A stretch of DNA of 64,000 nucleotides from Vibrio atypicus (GCF_009811315.1 NZ_BLID01000002.1:47831-111830); one strand, 5' to 3'. Counted from the stretch's first letter, positions 11,187-20,959 are shown. Program-made: numbers and translations. The notes: generated by a model from the letters alone, not told the origin.

Positions 11187-12848
11187 ATGAAGCAAGGCCT
11201 GATCGTAAAAAGCGCAATTAGCGCAGCAATCCTGGCTACTCTAGCGGGTTGTGCAACAGCACCTCAGCATGAGTGGGAAGCAGATAAAACCTATAAGCTA
11301 ACCGTTCTTCACACTAACGACCACCATGGTCGCTTCTGGCAGAATAAATACGGCGAGTACGGCATGGCTGCTCGTAAGACGCTAATTGACGAACTACGCG
11401 CTGAAATCGCAGCAGAAGGCGGTAGCTCACTACTACTTTCTGGTGGTGACATCAACACAGGTGTTCCAGAGTCTGATCTTCAAGACGCTGAACCAGATTT
11501 CAAGGGTATGAGCAAAATTGGCTACGATGCAATGGCACTTGGTAACCACGAATTTGACAACCCTCTAGATGTTCTACAAAAGCAAATTGACTGGGCTAAC
11601 TTCCCAATGCTTTCTGCAAACATCTACGACAAAGAAACTGGCGAGCGCATGTTCCAAGCGTACCAGATGTTTGATAAGCAAGGCATCAAGATTGCCGTTA
11701 TCGGTCTAACGACAGAAGATACGGCTAAAATTGGTAACCCAGAGTTTATCGGTGGCGTAGATTTCCGCGACCCGAAAGAAGAAGCGAAGAAGCTGATCGC
11801 TGAGCTGGAAAAAACTGAAAAACCAGATTTGATCTTCGCTGTGACTCACATGGGTCACTACGAAAATGGTCAACGTGGCATTAATGCTCCTGGTGATGTA
11901 GCACTTGCTCGTTACCTAGATGAAGGTTCTCTAGATATGATCGTTGGTGGTCACTCTCAAGAACCTGTTTGTATGGAAGCGCCAAACGTTGTTAAGAAAA
12001 ACTTCAAGCCTTCTGATGAATGTAAGCCAGACGTACAAAACGGTACTTACATCGTTCAGGCTCACGAGTGGGGTAAATACGTAGGCCGCGCAGATTACGA
12101 ATTCCGTAACGGCGAACTAGAAATGGTAAGCTACGACCTGATTCCAGTGAACCTGAAGAAGAAAGTGAAGATCGACGGTAAGAAACAGCGCGTTCTTATC
12201 GAAGATGAAATCGCACAAGACCAAGAGCTTCTAGAGTTCCTACGTCCATACCAAGAGCAAGGCCAAGCTCAGCTAAACATTAAGATTGCTGAGACTAACG
12301 GTAAGCTTGAAGGTGACCGTAACGTAGTTCGTTTCCAACAAACGAACCTAGGTCGTCTAATTGCTACTGCTCACATGGAGCGTGCAAAAGCTGACTTCGC
12401 GGTAATGAACTCTGGTGGTGTTCGTGACTCTATCGAAGGCGGTGAAGTGACGTATAAAGATGTGCTAACGGTACAACCATTTGCAAACATCCTGACTTAC
12501 ACAGACATGACGGGTCAAGAAGTTCTAGATTACCTGAACGTAGTTGCGACTAAACCAGTTGATTCTGGTGCATACGCTCAGTTTGCTGGTGTTTCTATGA
12601 CAGTAGCTAACGGTGAAGTATCTCAAGTATTCATCGGTGGTAAACAGCTTCGTCTAGACGAAACTTACCGTTTCACTGTACCAAGCTACAACGCTGCTGG
12701 TGGTGATGGTTACCCTAAACTGACTGGCCACCCTGGTCACGTTAACACTGGTTTTGTAGATGCTGAAGTACTAAAAGAGTACTTAGAAGCAAACAGCCCA
12801 GTAGATGTAAACAAATATGCGCCATCAGGCCAGATCGTTTACAAGTAA
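11187..12848 (+). CDS. nutA: 5'-nucleotidase lipoprotein (UshA/NutA family)
   Basis: Hydrolyses extracellular or periplasmic nucleotides to nucleosides and phosphate so they can be taken up; NutA of V. parahaemolyticus is the closest described relative. A lipoprotein signal with lipobox LAGC ends at Cys22. Calcineurin-like metal motifs follow: NDHHGRF, SGGDINTG, GNHEFDN, THMGHY and GGHSQE. The C-terminal 5'-nucleotidase domain carries MNSGGVRDSI and SYNAAGGDGYP. The start at 11187 has AAGGT six bases upstream and gives 553 residues; earlier in-frame codons are less well placed. It carries its own terminator. Confidence 0.93.
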   Translation: MKQGLIVKSAISAAILATLAGCATAPQHEWEADKTYKLTVLHTNDHHGRFWQNKYGEYGMAARKTLIDELRAEIAAEGGSSLLLSGGDINTGVPESDLQDAEPDFKGMSKIGYDAMALGNHEFDNPLDVLQKQIDWANFPMLSANIYDKETGERMFQAYQMFDKQGIKIAVIGLTTEDTAKIGNPEFIGGVDFRDPKEEAKKLIAELEKTEKPDLIFAVTHMGHYENGQRGINAPGDVALARYLDEGSLDMIVGGHSQEPVCMEAPNVVKKNFKPSDECKPDVQNGTYIVQAHEWGKYVGRADYEFRNGELEMVSYDLIPVNLKKKVKIDGKKQRVLIEDEIAQDQELLEFLRPYQEQGQAQLNIKIAETNGKLEGDRNVVRFQQTNLGRLIATAHMERAKADFAVMNSGGVRDSIEGGEVTYKDVLTVQPFANILTYTDMTGQEVLDYLNVVATKPVDSGAYAQFAGVSMTVANGEVSQVFIGGKQLRLDETYRFTVPSYNAAGGDGYPKLTGHPGHVNTGFVDAEVLKEYLEANSPVDVNKYAPSGQIVYK

Positions 12849-12879
12849 GTTGACGCCAACTTATAAATCTCTTTAAGCT

Positions 12880-12909
12880 AAAGCGCTACTCTTCGGAGTG
12901 GCGCTTTTT
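12880..12909 (+). terminator. Rho-independent terminator after nutA
   Basis: Hairpin AAAGCGCTACTC / GAGTGGCGCTTT with a TTCG tetraloop and T tail. Confidence 0.9.
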
Positions 12910-12947
12910 GTTTGTATTAGCATTGTTTTTATCAATCAGGAGGGAGT

Positions 12948-13421
12948 ATGACTCCTGCTATTAATCTCGCGAAAAAGAAAAAAGTTCCTCACACTATTCA
13001 CCAGTATGAGCATGACCCACGTGCTGATAGCTATGGCTTAGAAGCGGCAGAGGTTTTAGGCCAAGATCCAGCTAAGGTGTTTAAGACGTTGTTGTTTAGT
13101 TTAAATGGTGAGCCTAAGAGTCTGGCTGTGGCAATTATTCCCGTCGATCAGAAACTGAGCCTTAAGCAAGCAGCGAAGGCAGCTAAGGCGAAGAAAGCTG
13201 AAATGGCGAATCCAGAGATTGCACAGAAAACGACAGGGTATGTGGTGGGCGGCATTAGTCCGTTAGGTCAAAAGAAAGCGTTGCCGACGTTTATTCATAG
13301 CAGTGCGGAAGAGAAAGAGACGATTTGTGTGAGTGCGGGTAAGCGCGGTTTGGAGATTGAACTTGCACCACAAGATCTAGCGATGCTTACACGTGGACAA
13401 TTCGTTGATTTATGCGGCTAA
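12948..13421 (+). CDS. ybaK: Cys-tRNA(Pro)/Cys-tRNA(Cys) deacylase YbaK
   Basis: Trans-editing enzyme that clears Cys mischarged on tRNA-Pro. 157 residues of the YbaK/ProX fold. The family features VFKTLLF, a catalytic-type Lys in AVAIIPVDQKLSLK, GYVVGGISPLGQKK and SAGKRGLEIEL are all seen. The ribosome-binding site AGGAGGGAGT is very strong. It is a single gene between two terminators. Confidence 0.93.
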   Translation: MTPAINLAKKKKVPHTIHQYEHDPRADSYGLEAAEVLGQDPAKVFKTLLFSLNGEPKSLAVAIIPVDQKLSLKQAAKAAKAKKAEMANPEIAQKTTGYVVGGISPLGQKKALPTFIHSSAEEKETICVSAGKRGLEIELAPQDLAMLTRGQFVDLCG

Positions 13422-13531
13422 GTTGGTTTTACCTCGTCATTTCATAAACTGAAGAATGAGGGAGTAGGGAATCTCTTTAAGTTTTTAGTTCACCTAAAAG
13501 TAACCTTACTCTTGAACTCGTAGCAATAAAA

Positions 13532-13558
13532 AAGGGTTGGCACAAAGCACCAACCCTT
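13532..13558 (-). terminator. Rho-independent terminator after uraA
   Basis: Hairpin AAGGGTTGG / CCAACCCTT with an A run on the plus-strand left side, which becomes the U tail of the uraA transcript. Confidence 0.85.
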
Positions 13559-13579
13559 CGAATATCTCAGCTCTAGTTT

Positions 13580-14824
13580 CTACTTAGCTTCTTCTTCCAT
13601 CTGCGCGTTATCCACTACGTGGTTCTCACCCAAATCTTTTGGCAAAACTAAGTTAAGAATAATTGCGACAATACCACATAGGCTTACACCTTGTAGGCTA
13701 AACTCGCCAATGCCAAATGCCATACCACCGATACCAAACACTAATGTAATCGCTACAATCACTAAGTTACGTGACTTGTGTAGGTCGACATTGTTTTTGA
13801 TTAGCGTGTTCAAACCAACTGTAGCGATAGAGCCAAACAGCAAAATCATAATGCCACCCATGACTGGCATTGGGATGGTTTGCAGTACCGCACCTAATTT
13901 ACCAACAAGCGCTAATACGATCGCTGTGACTGCTGCCCATGTCATGATCACTGGGTTAAATGCTTTGGTTAACATTACCGCGCCGGTTACTTCTGAGTAT
14001 GTTGTGTTTGGTGGCGCGCCAACCATAGAGGCTGCGATTGTCGCGATCCCGTCACCGGCGATAGTACGGTGCAGACCTGGTTTCTTGATGTAGTTTTTAC
14101 CTGTAACGTTTGAAATCGCTAACATGTCACCCACGTGCTCAACTGCCGGAGCAATAGCTACTGGGATCATAAATAGAATCGCATTGATATTGAATTCAGG
14201 AGTCGTGAAGTTAGGCAGAGCAAACCAAGCGGCTTCTTTTACTGGCGTAAAATCGACAATGCCATAGCCAAGACTTAGACAGTAGCCTACAACGATACCA
14301 CCCAAGATAGGCGTTAGCTTTAAGAATCCCTTAGCAAAAACGCTTAGTACAATCGTTGTTAGCAATGAAGCCACAGAGATAACCATAGAGGCATCAGCAT
14401 CGATTACTTGAGCGCCATCTACTTTACCTAGCGCCATGCTAACTGCCACTGGAGCAAGGCCAAGACCAATTACCATGATGACAGGGCCCACAACAACTGG
14501 TGGAAGTAAGCGATGAATGATTTCTACACCACGAACCTTAATGAGCGCCCCCATTGCCACGTAAACACAGCCTGCCGCCATTAGACCGCCCATGGTTGAA
14601 GCAACACCCCATGTTTGGATGCCGTACATAATTGGAGCAATAAAAGCGAAAGAAGAAGCAAGGAAGATTGGAACAGTGCGGCGAGTAACGAATTGGAAAA
14701 GAAGGGTTCCGACACCAGCGCCGAACAGAGCGACACTTGGGTCTAGGCCTGTAAGAAGAGGCACTAGAACGAGTGCACCAAACGCAACGAATAGCATTTG
14801 AGCACCTTGGATAGCATTTTTCAT
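13580..14824 (-). CDS. uraA: Uracil/xanthine permease, UraA type
   Basis: NCS2-family proton symporter in the inner membrane. 414 residues with about 12-14 hydrophobic segments. FLASSFAFIAP (substrate-binding TM3 region), PAVEHVGDMLAISNVTGKNYIKKPGLHR (the Glu-containing TM8 signature of UraA/RutG) and GAPPNTTYSEVTG (TM10) are clear. A uracil substrate is most likely but the subfamily also includes RutG and xanthine permeases. It lies near bepA, yfgD and perM, as in E. coli; hda, found next to uraA there, is not in this window. Confidence 0.88.
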   Translation of the reverse strand: MKNAIQGAQMLFVAFGALVLVPLLTGLDPSVALFGAGVGTLLFQFVTRRTVPIFLASSFAFIAPIMYGIQTWGVASTMGGLMAAGCVYVAMGALIKVRGVEIIHRLLPPVVVGPVIMVIGLGLAPVAVSMALGKVDGAQVIDADASMVISVASLLTTIVLSVFAKGFLKLTPILGGIVVGYCLSLGYGIVDFTPVKEAAWFALPNFTTPEFNINAILFMIPVAIAPAVEHVGDMLAISNVTGKNYIKKPGLHRTIAGDGIATIAASMVGAPPNTTYSEVTGAVMLTKAFNPVIMTWAAVTAIVLALVGKLGAVLQTIPMPVMGGIMILLFGSIATVGLNTLIKNNVDLHKSRNLVIVAITLVFGIGGMAFGIGEFSLQGVSLCGIVAIILNLVLPKDLGENHVVDNAQMEEEAK

Positions 14825-15075
14825 CTTGTTATTCCTTTAGGTGGCGGTAAGTAGTAATTACTCTACAAAAATAAAATTCGCGGGATTTTATCACCACGCC
14901 AAACGATTGCAATCTGAACTGGATCAAATATTTCGGTTTTTATTCATAGCTGGTGGAAATGCAAGCGAGTAAAAGTGAACAGCGTCGACTCGTTTCGGTG
15001 GTACTTTAGTTGCTCGAATATCGATAGTTGCTTATCATCAACGTTTGAAGTGAATAACTGAACCCTAGGAAGAGT

Positions 15076-16350
15076 ATGCGTCATTTAGCTTTATTGGTTT
15101 TAGGACTTGTAGGTTTACCTGCGATGGCTTTGACCAATGTTGATTTGTACCGAACAGAAGTGGTACTAGACCAAGCGGCGGACAATGCCGATGCCAAAGC
15201 ACGTGTTGAAGGCATGAAAGAAGTCATCGTCAGAGCGTCTGGTGATCGCAGTGCGGCATCGAATCAAGTGGTACAAAAAGCGTTAAAGCAAAGTGGCCAA
15301 TATCTCACCCAGATCAGTTACGGACAACTTGATGGGGCACAGTCACTTAAAATGGGCTTCAGCGCGCCGCATATTCGTTCTCTGTTGAGCCAAGCGCAAT
15401 TACCAGTATGGCCTTCAGCTCGTGCTAACCTGTTGGTATGGCTGGTGGAAGAGAGCCAAGCCGATCGCAATATCGTTTGGGAACATTCTGACTCCGCCAT
15501 GTTGGAGCAGATGAAGCAAGAAGCGCAAAAGCGTGGTTTACCTGTGACAGTTCCTGTTGGGGACTTTGACGATATTACAGGGGTTTCCGTTTCAGATTTA
15601 TGGGGCGGGTTTGCAACGCCTGTCGGTCAAGCGAGTCAGCGTTACCCAGTTGATGCTGTTTTAGTGATTAAGGCTCAAGGTAACAGTTTACGTTGGACGC
15701 TATACGATCAAAAACCAGCAACCGTTGGTGTGACTCGCCAAGCGCCACTATCCGGCTCTAACAATGGCTCTGATGCGGCAAGTAAGATGGTCAATCAGAT
15801 CAGTGATTACTATGCGAAGAAGAGTGCCGTTGTGGTGGCAAGTGAATCATCGGAAACGATTAAGGTTCGTTTTACAGAACTTAATGATGCCGTCGGTTTC
15901 TTTACACTAGAGAATAAACTTAAAAAACTCAGCTCGGTGGCTTCTTTAGATATCGTAAAAATCCAAGGCAGCCAGGTGACTTTCAATATTCATTTGCTTT
16001 CGTCTCAGGCTGAGTTTGAGCAAGAAGTTCGACGTGTTGCTCCTGTTTCCCAATTAGAGAGCGTGGTCGATCAGCCTACGATTGTCGTACCAACACTACC
16101 GGTAGCGGCAGAGGGTACGGCGCAAGAGCCTGCTACCTTAATTGATGCAACGAACTCTCAACAAACAGTGTCAGAAGTGGCGCCTCAGGTACTGCCGGAA
16201 GTAATCCCTGCTGAGACAATTTTGGTCTTTGAATGGCAAGGTAAACCTTACGTTTATATTGCTCCAGTTGAAGAGCCTGAAGTATTAGAGCCTGTTTTGG
16301 AAGAAGTCTCGACGGAAGAAAGTTCAGAGGCGGCTACGACACAAAGTTAA
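15076..16350 (+). CDS. DUF2066 exported protein
   Basis: 424 residues with an N-terminal signal peptide (cleavage likely after PAMA). The body (about residues 20-330) matches the DUF2066 family: VDLYRTEVVLD near the start, then VIVRASGDRSA and LLVWLVEE. The C-terminal about 95 residues are Pro/Glu/Val-rich and low in complexity, probably disordered. Function is unknown. It has a good ribosome-binding site (AGGAAGAG), and a terminator follows at once. Confidence 0.8.
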   Translation: MRHLALLVLGLVGLPAMALTNVDLYRTEVVLDQAADNADAKARVEGMKEVIVRASGDRSAASNQVVQKALKQSGQYLTQISYGQLDGAQSLKMGFSAPHIRSLLSQAQLPVWPSARANLLVWLVEESQADRNIVWEHSDSAMLEQMKQEAQKRGLPVTVPVGDFDDITGVSVSDLWGGFATPVGQASQRYPVDAVLVIKAQGNSLRWTLYDQKPATVGVTRQAPLSGSNNGSDAASKMVNQISDYYAKKSAVVVASESSETIKVRFTELNDAVGFFTLENKLKKLSSVASLDIVKIQGSQVTFNIHLLSSQAEFEQEVRRVAPVSQLESVVDQPTIVVPTLPVAAEGTAQEPATLIDATNSQQTVSEVAPQVLPEVIPAETILVFEWQGKPYVYIAPVEEPEVLEPVLEEVSTEESSEAATTQS

Positions 16351-16367
16351 CGCTTGCTATAGAATTG

Positions 16368-16396
16368 AAAAGGGTCTGCAGTTGCAGACCCTTTTT
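16368..16396. terminator. Bidirectional terminator between DUF2066 gene and DUF2069 gene
   Basis: Near-perfect hairpin AAAAGGGTCTGCA / TGCAGACCCTTTTT with a two-base loop, usable on both strands by the two convergent genes. Confidence 0.9.
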
Positions 16397-16413
16397 GTAT
16401 CTTTCAAACTTGA

Positions 16414-16842
16414 TTAGGAATCCGATTCAAATCGAGCTTTCTCTTCTTTCTCTACTTTAGATAGGCGCTTAAGCTTCATTCCTAGCTCTTTGCCTCGCGC
16501 ACGCGCATAAAGTATGTTGCCGAAGAAAGCGATAGTGGTCAGCGCTATCTCAACTATGGCTAACCATCGTTCACCGCCATCGATGTATAGGATGGTAAAC
16601 CCGTGTAGGAAGTAGAGCATTAAAACAAAGTTTGCCCATGCATGAGTATATGGCTTGCCAGCTAAAATTCCGGGTAATGGGAGCAGCAGTGGTACTGCCC
16701 ATGCAATAGCTAGGGTTGTACTGCTGATGTGCGGATGTGGTGAAAGGCTGAGTTGCCACAATGCAATCCATGACAATAGAGCAAGGTTGCCAAAAAGGGC
16801 CATCAAACGAAACAACTTAGTTTGGGGCTGCATCTCTTGCAT
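16414..16842 (-). CDS. DUF2069 small inner-membrane protein
   Basis: 142 residues with four predicted membrane helices (about 13-33, 40-58, 66-86, 92-112) and a basic, charged cytoplasmic tail rich in Lys/Glu. It matches the DUF2069 family; function unknown. It begins two bases after the wrbA stop and is last in bepA-yfgD-wrbA-DUF2069. Confidence 0.8.
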   Translation of the reverse strand: MQEMQPQTKLFRLMALFGNLALLSWIALWQLSLSPHPHISSTTLAIAWAVPLLLPLPGILAGKPYTHAWANFVLMLYFLHGFTILYIDGGERWLAIVEIALTTIAFFGNILYARARGKELGMKLKRLSKVEKEEKARFESDS

Positions 16843-16844
16843 AG

Positions 16845-17414
16845 TTATGATTCCTTCATTTTTAATGCGGTCGTTGCTAAACGTTGGCCTAAGCTCTGCG
16901 CTAGTTCTATTTCTTCGCTAGTTAAAGCTCCTGAACCTGAACTGACGGTGGTCGCACCATAAGGAGTACCACCACTGGATGTGGAATGCAGTTTAGGCTC
17001 TGAGTAAGGGATTCCCATAATCATCATGCCATGGTGCAATAAAGGTAGCATCATGGTTTGCAATGTTGTTTCTTGGCCACCATGCAAGCTAGATGATGAA
17101 CTAAATAGGCAAGCTGGCTTATCAATCAAATCCCCCGCGACCCAAAGAGCGGTGGTTTGATCCCAAAAGTGTTTCAGCGGTGCGGCCATGTTGCCAAACC
17201 AAACTGGGCTCCCCATGGCTAGGCCATCACACTGCTTTAATTCACTAAGTTGGACAATCGGGTCGGTTGACTCTGTTTCAGAATGTATCTCTTCCACGGT
17301 ACGTAAAAGAGCTTCACATCCAGAAACTGACTCTATTCCTCGCGCGATTTGTCTCGCCACCGCTAGTGTTGAGCCGTGGCGACTGTAGTAGAGAACAACT
17401 AGCTGGCAGGTCAT
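16845..17414 (-). CDS. wrbA: NAD(P)H:quinone oxidoreductase, WrbA type
   Basis: Flavodoxin-like FMN enzyme thought to reduce quinones by two electrons. 189 residues. The FMN phosphate loop YYSRHGSTLAVARQIARG is at the N terminus; GSPVWFGNMAAPLKHFWDQT (WrbA signature) and SSSSLHGGQETTLQTM follow. The C-terminal region GGTPYGATTVSSG is typical. Its ATG overlaps the yfgD stop by four bases, indicating coupling. Confidence 0.9.
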   Translation of the reverse strand: MTCQLVVLYYSRHGSTLAVARQIARGIESVSGCEALLRTVEEIHSETESTDPIVQLSELKQCDGLAMGSPVWFGNMAAPLKHFWDQTTALWVAGDLIDKPACLFSSSSSLHGGQETTLQTMMLPLLHHGMMIMGIPYSEPKLHSTSSGGTPYGATTVSSGSGALTSEEIELAQSLGQRLATTALKMKES

Positions 17415-17755
17415 AGGATCTCGAGGACTTGCTCTGGTGGGCGACCAAGGCGCGCTTGGTTGTTGTTTACAACGATAGGACGTTCGATCAGTTTTGGATT
17501 TTCAGCCATCGCCGTGAAAAGAGCATCGTCACCGGCATCAGCTAACTTGAGCTCTTTGTAAATGTCTTCTTTAGTGCGCATCATAGCGCGGACAGAATCC
17601 AAACCTAACTGAGCATATAGTGTTTTTAGTTCGTCGACACTGAGCGGTGTGTCTAGATATTTGATGATCTCAGGTTCAATGCCTTTTTCTTCAAGTAGAG
17701 CAAGTGTTTGACGGCTCTTCGAGCAGCGCGGATTGTGAATAATCACGACTGACAT
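17411..17755 (-). CDS. yfgD: ArsC-family reductase, YfgD type
   Basis: 114-residue thioredoxin-fold protein. HNPRCSKSRQTLALL holds the single redox Cys11 in the ArsC active-site position, and IERPIVVNNNQARLGRPPE matches the C-terminal signature. It is annotated as glutaredoxin-dependent arsenate reductase, but neighbours are bepA and other envelope genes rather than ars genes. It therefore looks like YfgD, whose substrate is unsettled. Confidence 0.88.
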   Translation of the reverse strand: MSVVIIHNPRCSKSRQTLALLEEKGIEPEIIKYLDTPLSVDELKTLYAQLGLDSVRAMMRTKEDIYKELKLADAGDDALFTAMAENPKLIERPIVVNNNQARLGRPPEQVLEIL

Positions 17756-17771
17756 GGTGTAACTCCTATTG

Positions 17772-19223
17772 TTATTGTAGGGCTAAGAAACGCTCTCTTT
17801 GAATCATCAGTTGATCGATTCGAGCATCGTATCTTGCTTGTTTTAAGCTTCCTAACTCAGCGATTTGGCTTGCTTGAGTATAATATTGAATAGCTTTGTT
17901 CCAGTTTGCCTTCAGTGCCAAAATCTCAGCACGCGCGGCTAAATCTTCATCACTGTTGCCTAAATGAATACTGGCTTCTGACAGTAAATGCCACCCATTC
18001 ACATCGTTTGGATAATCATGGGTATAACGCTGCAACACTCTAACCGCTTCTTCGTTCTTTTCTTGCTTGATTAGCACATTTGCATAATTGATGGTGATGA
18101 CAGGATTATTCGGTGTCGATTTCTCAGCGCGTTCCAACATAGTTTGCGCTTTTTCCGCTTGTTTCTTAGCAAGGTAGAGATCTGACATCGCATCAATATA
18201 GAAATGGTTTCCACTGTCATTTTGAATTAGAGGTTGTAGTAGAGCGTTCGCTTCATCTAACTCATTGTTATCTAAGTGAACCAATGCACGGCCATATTGG
18301 AACGCAGGTTTTAATGCGGGTGCTGCTTTCTTCTCTGTACGATTAAACCAATCCATGGCGGCTTTGGCTTGAATCCCTGTGTAGCGAGCAACAACACGAG
18401 CACGGGCGAGGTTGTATTCCAGAGATGGTTCCACTCGCTTAGCTGGGTAGCCTTGAGCCCGGGCTCGGCTGTCTGTAATTCGATCTTCTGGCAATGGGTG
18501 AGTGAGTAGCATTGGTGGCGGCTTGCTGGCATAGCGGTACTCATCGGCTAAACGGCCAAAGAACCTTGGCATCGCATTCACTTCAAATCCAGCCTTAGCT
18601 AAGGTTGAAATACCAAATCGATCTGCTTCTTTTTCGTTACTACGAGTGTAGTTAATTCGCCCTTGCATGCTTCCTGCTGTTGTTGCCGTAATCGCAGCCA
18701 TCCCGGCTTGAGGAGAAGCAATAGCAAGCAGCAATGAACCCGCAAGAGCGGCTAGCGTAGCAGGCGATCGGCGTGCTTGATCTTCCATACTTCGTGCTAG
18801 GTGGCGCTGCGTTACGTGTGCAATCTCGTGAGCGACGACTGATGCGAGTTCACTTTCAGATTGGGCATGGAGAAATAAACCAGAATGCAGAGCGACATAA
18901 CCACCAAAAAACGCAAAGGCGTTGATATTTTTGTCGCGGATCATGAAGAAAGTAAATGGTGTCTTTACGTCATCAGCATTGGCGACCAGACGGTGGCCTA
19001 GGCTACTCACATATTCGTTGAGCACTGGATCATTTACGATAGGCTGGCTTGAGCGCAACATACGCATGTAAGCGTCACCATAGATAAGTTCTTGATCTAT
19101 AGTAAGGGTACTACTGGCCGTTGTTCCGATGTCAGGAAGTTCGACACTATTGGCAGCTACAGGAGGGGCGCTTAGTGCCGTTGCGACACAAAGGCAGACC
19201 ATTGAACGCGTACGTTTAAACAT
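17772..19223 (-). CDS. bepA: Periplasmic M48 metalloprotease/chaperone BepA
   Basis: Supports LptD and outer-membrane protein assembly and degrades stalled forms. 483 residues with a signal peptide (AVAAN region cleaved). The zinc motif HEIAH sits in SVVAHEIAHVTQRHLA; the third ligand Glu is in NEKEADRFG. TPR repeats fill the C-terminal about 200 residues. First gene of a four-gene operon; its upstream region is shared with the divergent TusA-like/perM pair. Confidence 0.94.
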   Translation of the reverse strand: MFKRTRSMVCLCVATALSAPPVAANSVELPDIGTTASSTLTIDQELIYGDAYMRMLRSSQPIVNDPVLNEYVSSLGHRLVANADDVKTPFTFFMIRDKNINAFAFFGGYVALHSGLFLHAQSESELASVVAHEIAHVTQRHLARSMEDQARRSPATLAALAGSLLLAIASPQAGMAAITATTAGSMQGRINYTRSNEKEADRFGISTLAKAGFEVNAMPRFFGRLADEYRYASKPPPMLLTHPLPEDRITDSRARAQGYPAKRVEPSLEYNLARARVVARYTGIQAKAAMDWFNRTEKKAAPALKPAFQYGRALVHLDNNELDEANALLQPLIQNDSGNHFYIDAMSDLYLAKKQAEKAQTMLERAEKSTPNNPVITINYANVLIKQEKNEEAVRVLQRYTHDYPNDVNGWHLLSEASIHLGNSDEDLAARAEILALKANWNKAIQYYTQASQIAELGSLKQARYDARIDQLMIQRERFLALQ

Positions 19224-19456
19224 AGAATTAAGATGATACTCCGTTGATTACTTTGCCTTATTGGAAACTGCGTTTAGGCAGACACACCTTTGACACTCGA
19301 TAACAAAGATGGTTTCCTCAGATAATCCTATCTTGAAGTGGTGAGTTATTTGAGTACGTCACAGGTTAGTCAAAGTTGTTACGCATATTTTGATTAACAC
19401 TGACGCATCTAAAAAAACACTATACAATACCACCATGATAAGCATCGAGCGAAAGA

Positions 19457-19684
19457 ATGGAACTGAATATTTTGGATTTACGTCAAGAGCGTTGTCCATT
19501 GGCACTGTTACTTGCTAAGCGTCACACTAATCAATTACAGGTTGGTGAAAAATGCTGCATTTTGATTCGCGATCCCAATTCGATGCGAGATATTAAGAAA
19601 TTTCTTCAAAAGCAACCATTTGAATTTTCGCAAGAAGAAATGGATGACCACTTTTGTATGCACGTGACTAAGGAACTTTGTTGA
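19457..19684 (+). CDS. TusA/SirA-like sulfur-carrier fold protein
   Basis: 75 residues. LDLRQERCPLALLLAKRHTNQL places a Cys-Pro at residues 13-14 in the position of the TusA CPxP motif, but the second Pro is Ala (CPLA). The rest fits the two-layer alpha/beta fold, with a late Cys-rich end (CMHVTKELC). Members with altered CPxP are often of unknown function. Its stop codon directly abuts the perM ATG, so the two are co-translated. Confidence 0.7.
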   Translation: MELNILDLRQERCPLALLLAKRHTNQLQVGEKCCILIRDPNSMRDIKKFLQKQPFEFSQEEMDDHFCMHVTKELC

Positions 19685-20767
19685 ATGTTTGAAATGGTAA
19701 GTCGTTGGTATAAACGACGCTTCTCTGATCCGCACGCGGTTAGTCTTGTTGCAATTCTTCTATTTGGTTTTATCACCATCTACTTTTTCGGTAATCTGAT
19801 CGCACCGTTACTGGTCGCGATTGTTTTGGCTTACTTACTGGAATGGCCTGTAACTCAACTGAGTCGTTTGGGTGTACCAAGAACCTTAGCCGTTGTGCTG
19901 GTGATTCTAGGCTTTAGTAGCTTGATGCTGGTGGCGGTCTTTGGCTTAGTTCCGACTATATGGACTCAGGTCGGCAACTTGATTAATGATATTCCGACCA
20001 TGTACTTAGGGTTACAGAGCTTTATCGCAGAGCTCCCTCATCGCTACCCTGAGCTTGAGAATTTCCAAATTGTCGAATCGCTAGTAACGAACGCGAAAAA
20101 CCAAGCTATTGGTATGGGTGAAACGGTGGTGAAAGGTTCATTAGCTTCATTGGTTAGCTTGGCGACCTTAGCTGTGTATCTGATTTTGGTGCCGCTGTTA
20201 GTCTTCTTCTTACTTAAAGATAAAGAAGAAATGATTGAAATGGCGAGTGGTGTATTGCCTCGAAACCGACGTCTAGCGAACAAAGTTTGGCATGAAATGA
20301 ACGAACAGATTTCCAATTATATTCGCGGCAAAGTGATGGAAATCTTAATTGTTGGCGGAGTGAGCTACGTTACATTCGCTATTCTTGATTTGCGTTATTC
20401 GGTATTACTGGCTGTCGCAGTTGGTTTATCTGTGCTGATTCCTTACATTGGCGCTGCGGCTGTGACTGTACCAGTGGCGATGGTCGGGTTGTTTCAGTGG
20501 GGTTTAACACCGCAGTTTTATTGGCTTTTGATTGCATACGGTATTATCCAAGCGCTGGATGGTAATGTCTTAGTGCCCGTCTTGTTCTCAGAAGCGGTCA
20601 ACTTGCACCCAGTCGCTATCATTGTTGCCGTACTTGTGTTTGGTGGGCTGTGGGGCTTTTGGGGCGTATTTTTTGCCATTCCTCTAGCTACCTTAGTGAA
20701 AGCCGTTTGGAATGCATTACCAAGTCATGAAGATGAAGTGATATCTGATCATACTGAACATTCATAA
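19685..20767 (+). CDS. perM: PerM, AI-2E family transporter
   Basis: 360-residue membrane protein of the AI-2E/UPF0118 family. About eight membrane helices are visible. The central LVPLLVFFLLKDKEEM and the C-terminal ALDGNVLVPVLFSEAVNLHPVAII signature are clear. Substrate is unknown; related proteins have been linked to AI-2 export or Na+/H+ exchange. It has the E. coli-like proximity to bepA. Confidence 0.85.
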   Translation: MFEMVSRWYKRRFSDPHAVSLVAILLFGFITIYFFGNLIAPLLVAIVLAYLLEWPVTQLSRLGVPRTLAVVLVILGFSSLMLVAVFGLVPTIWTQVGNLINDIPTMYLGLQSFIAELPHRYPELENFQIVESLVTNAKNQAIGMGETVVKGSLASLVSLATLAVYLILVPLLVFFLLKDKEEMIEMASGVLPRNRRLANKVWHEMNEQISNYIRGKVMEILIVGGVSYVTFAILDLRYSVLLAVAVGLSVLIPYIGAAAVTVPVAMVGLFQWGLTPQFYWLLIAYGIIQALDGNVLVPVLFSEAVNLHPVAIIVAVLVFGGLWGFWGVFFAIPLATLVKAVWNALPSHEDEVISDHTEHS

Positions 20768-20785
20768 TTAACTAACTCATCACTT

Positions 20786-20820
20786 AAAAAGCTCCAAACC
20801 TTGTGGTTGGAGCTTTTTTT
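20786..20820 (+). terminator. Rho-independent terminator after perM
   Basis: Hairpin AAGCTCCAAACC / GGTTGGAGCTT with a TTGT loop, one bulged A, and seven or more T. Confidence 0.85.
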
Positions 20821-20959
20821 TGTCGTTTTCCGCAATATTTTCTTAAAATTAGATTTACACTGGTAAGAAATTGTAAGAAATTTCTTAAGGAAACGTTAGT
20901 CAGGGCGATAACAATAAAACCAAAAAAAATATAATAACGACTGACAATTGAGGGAAGAT

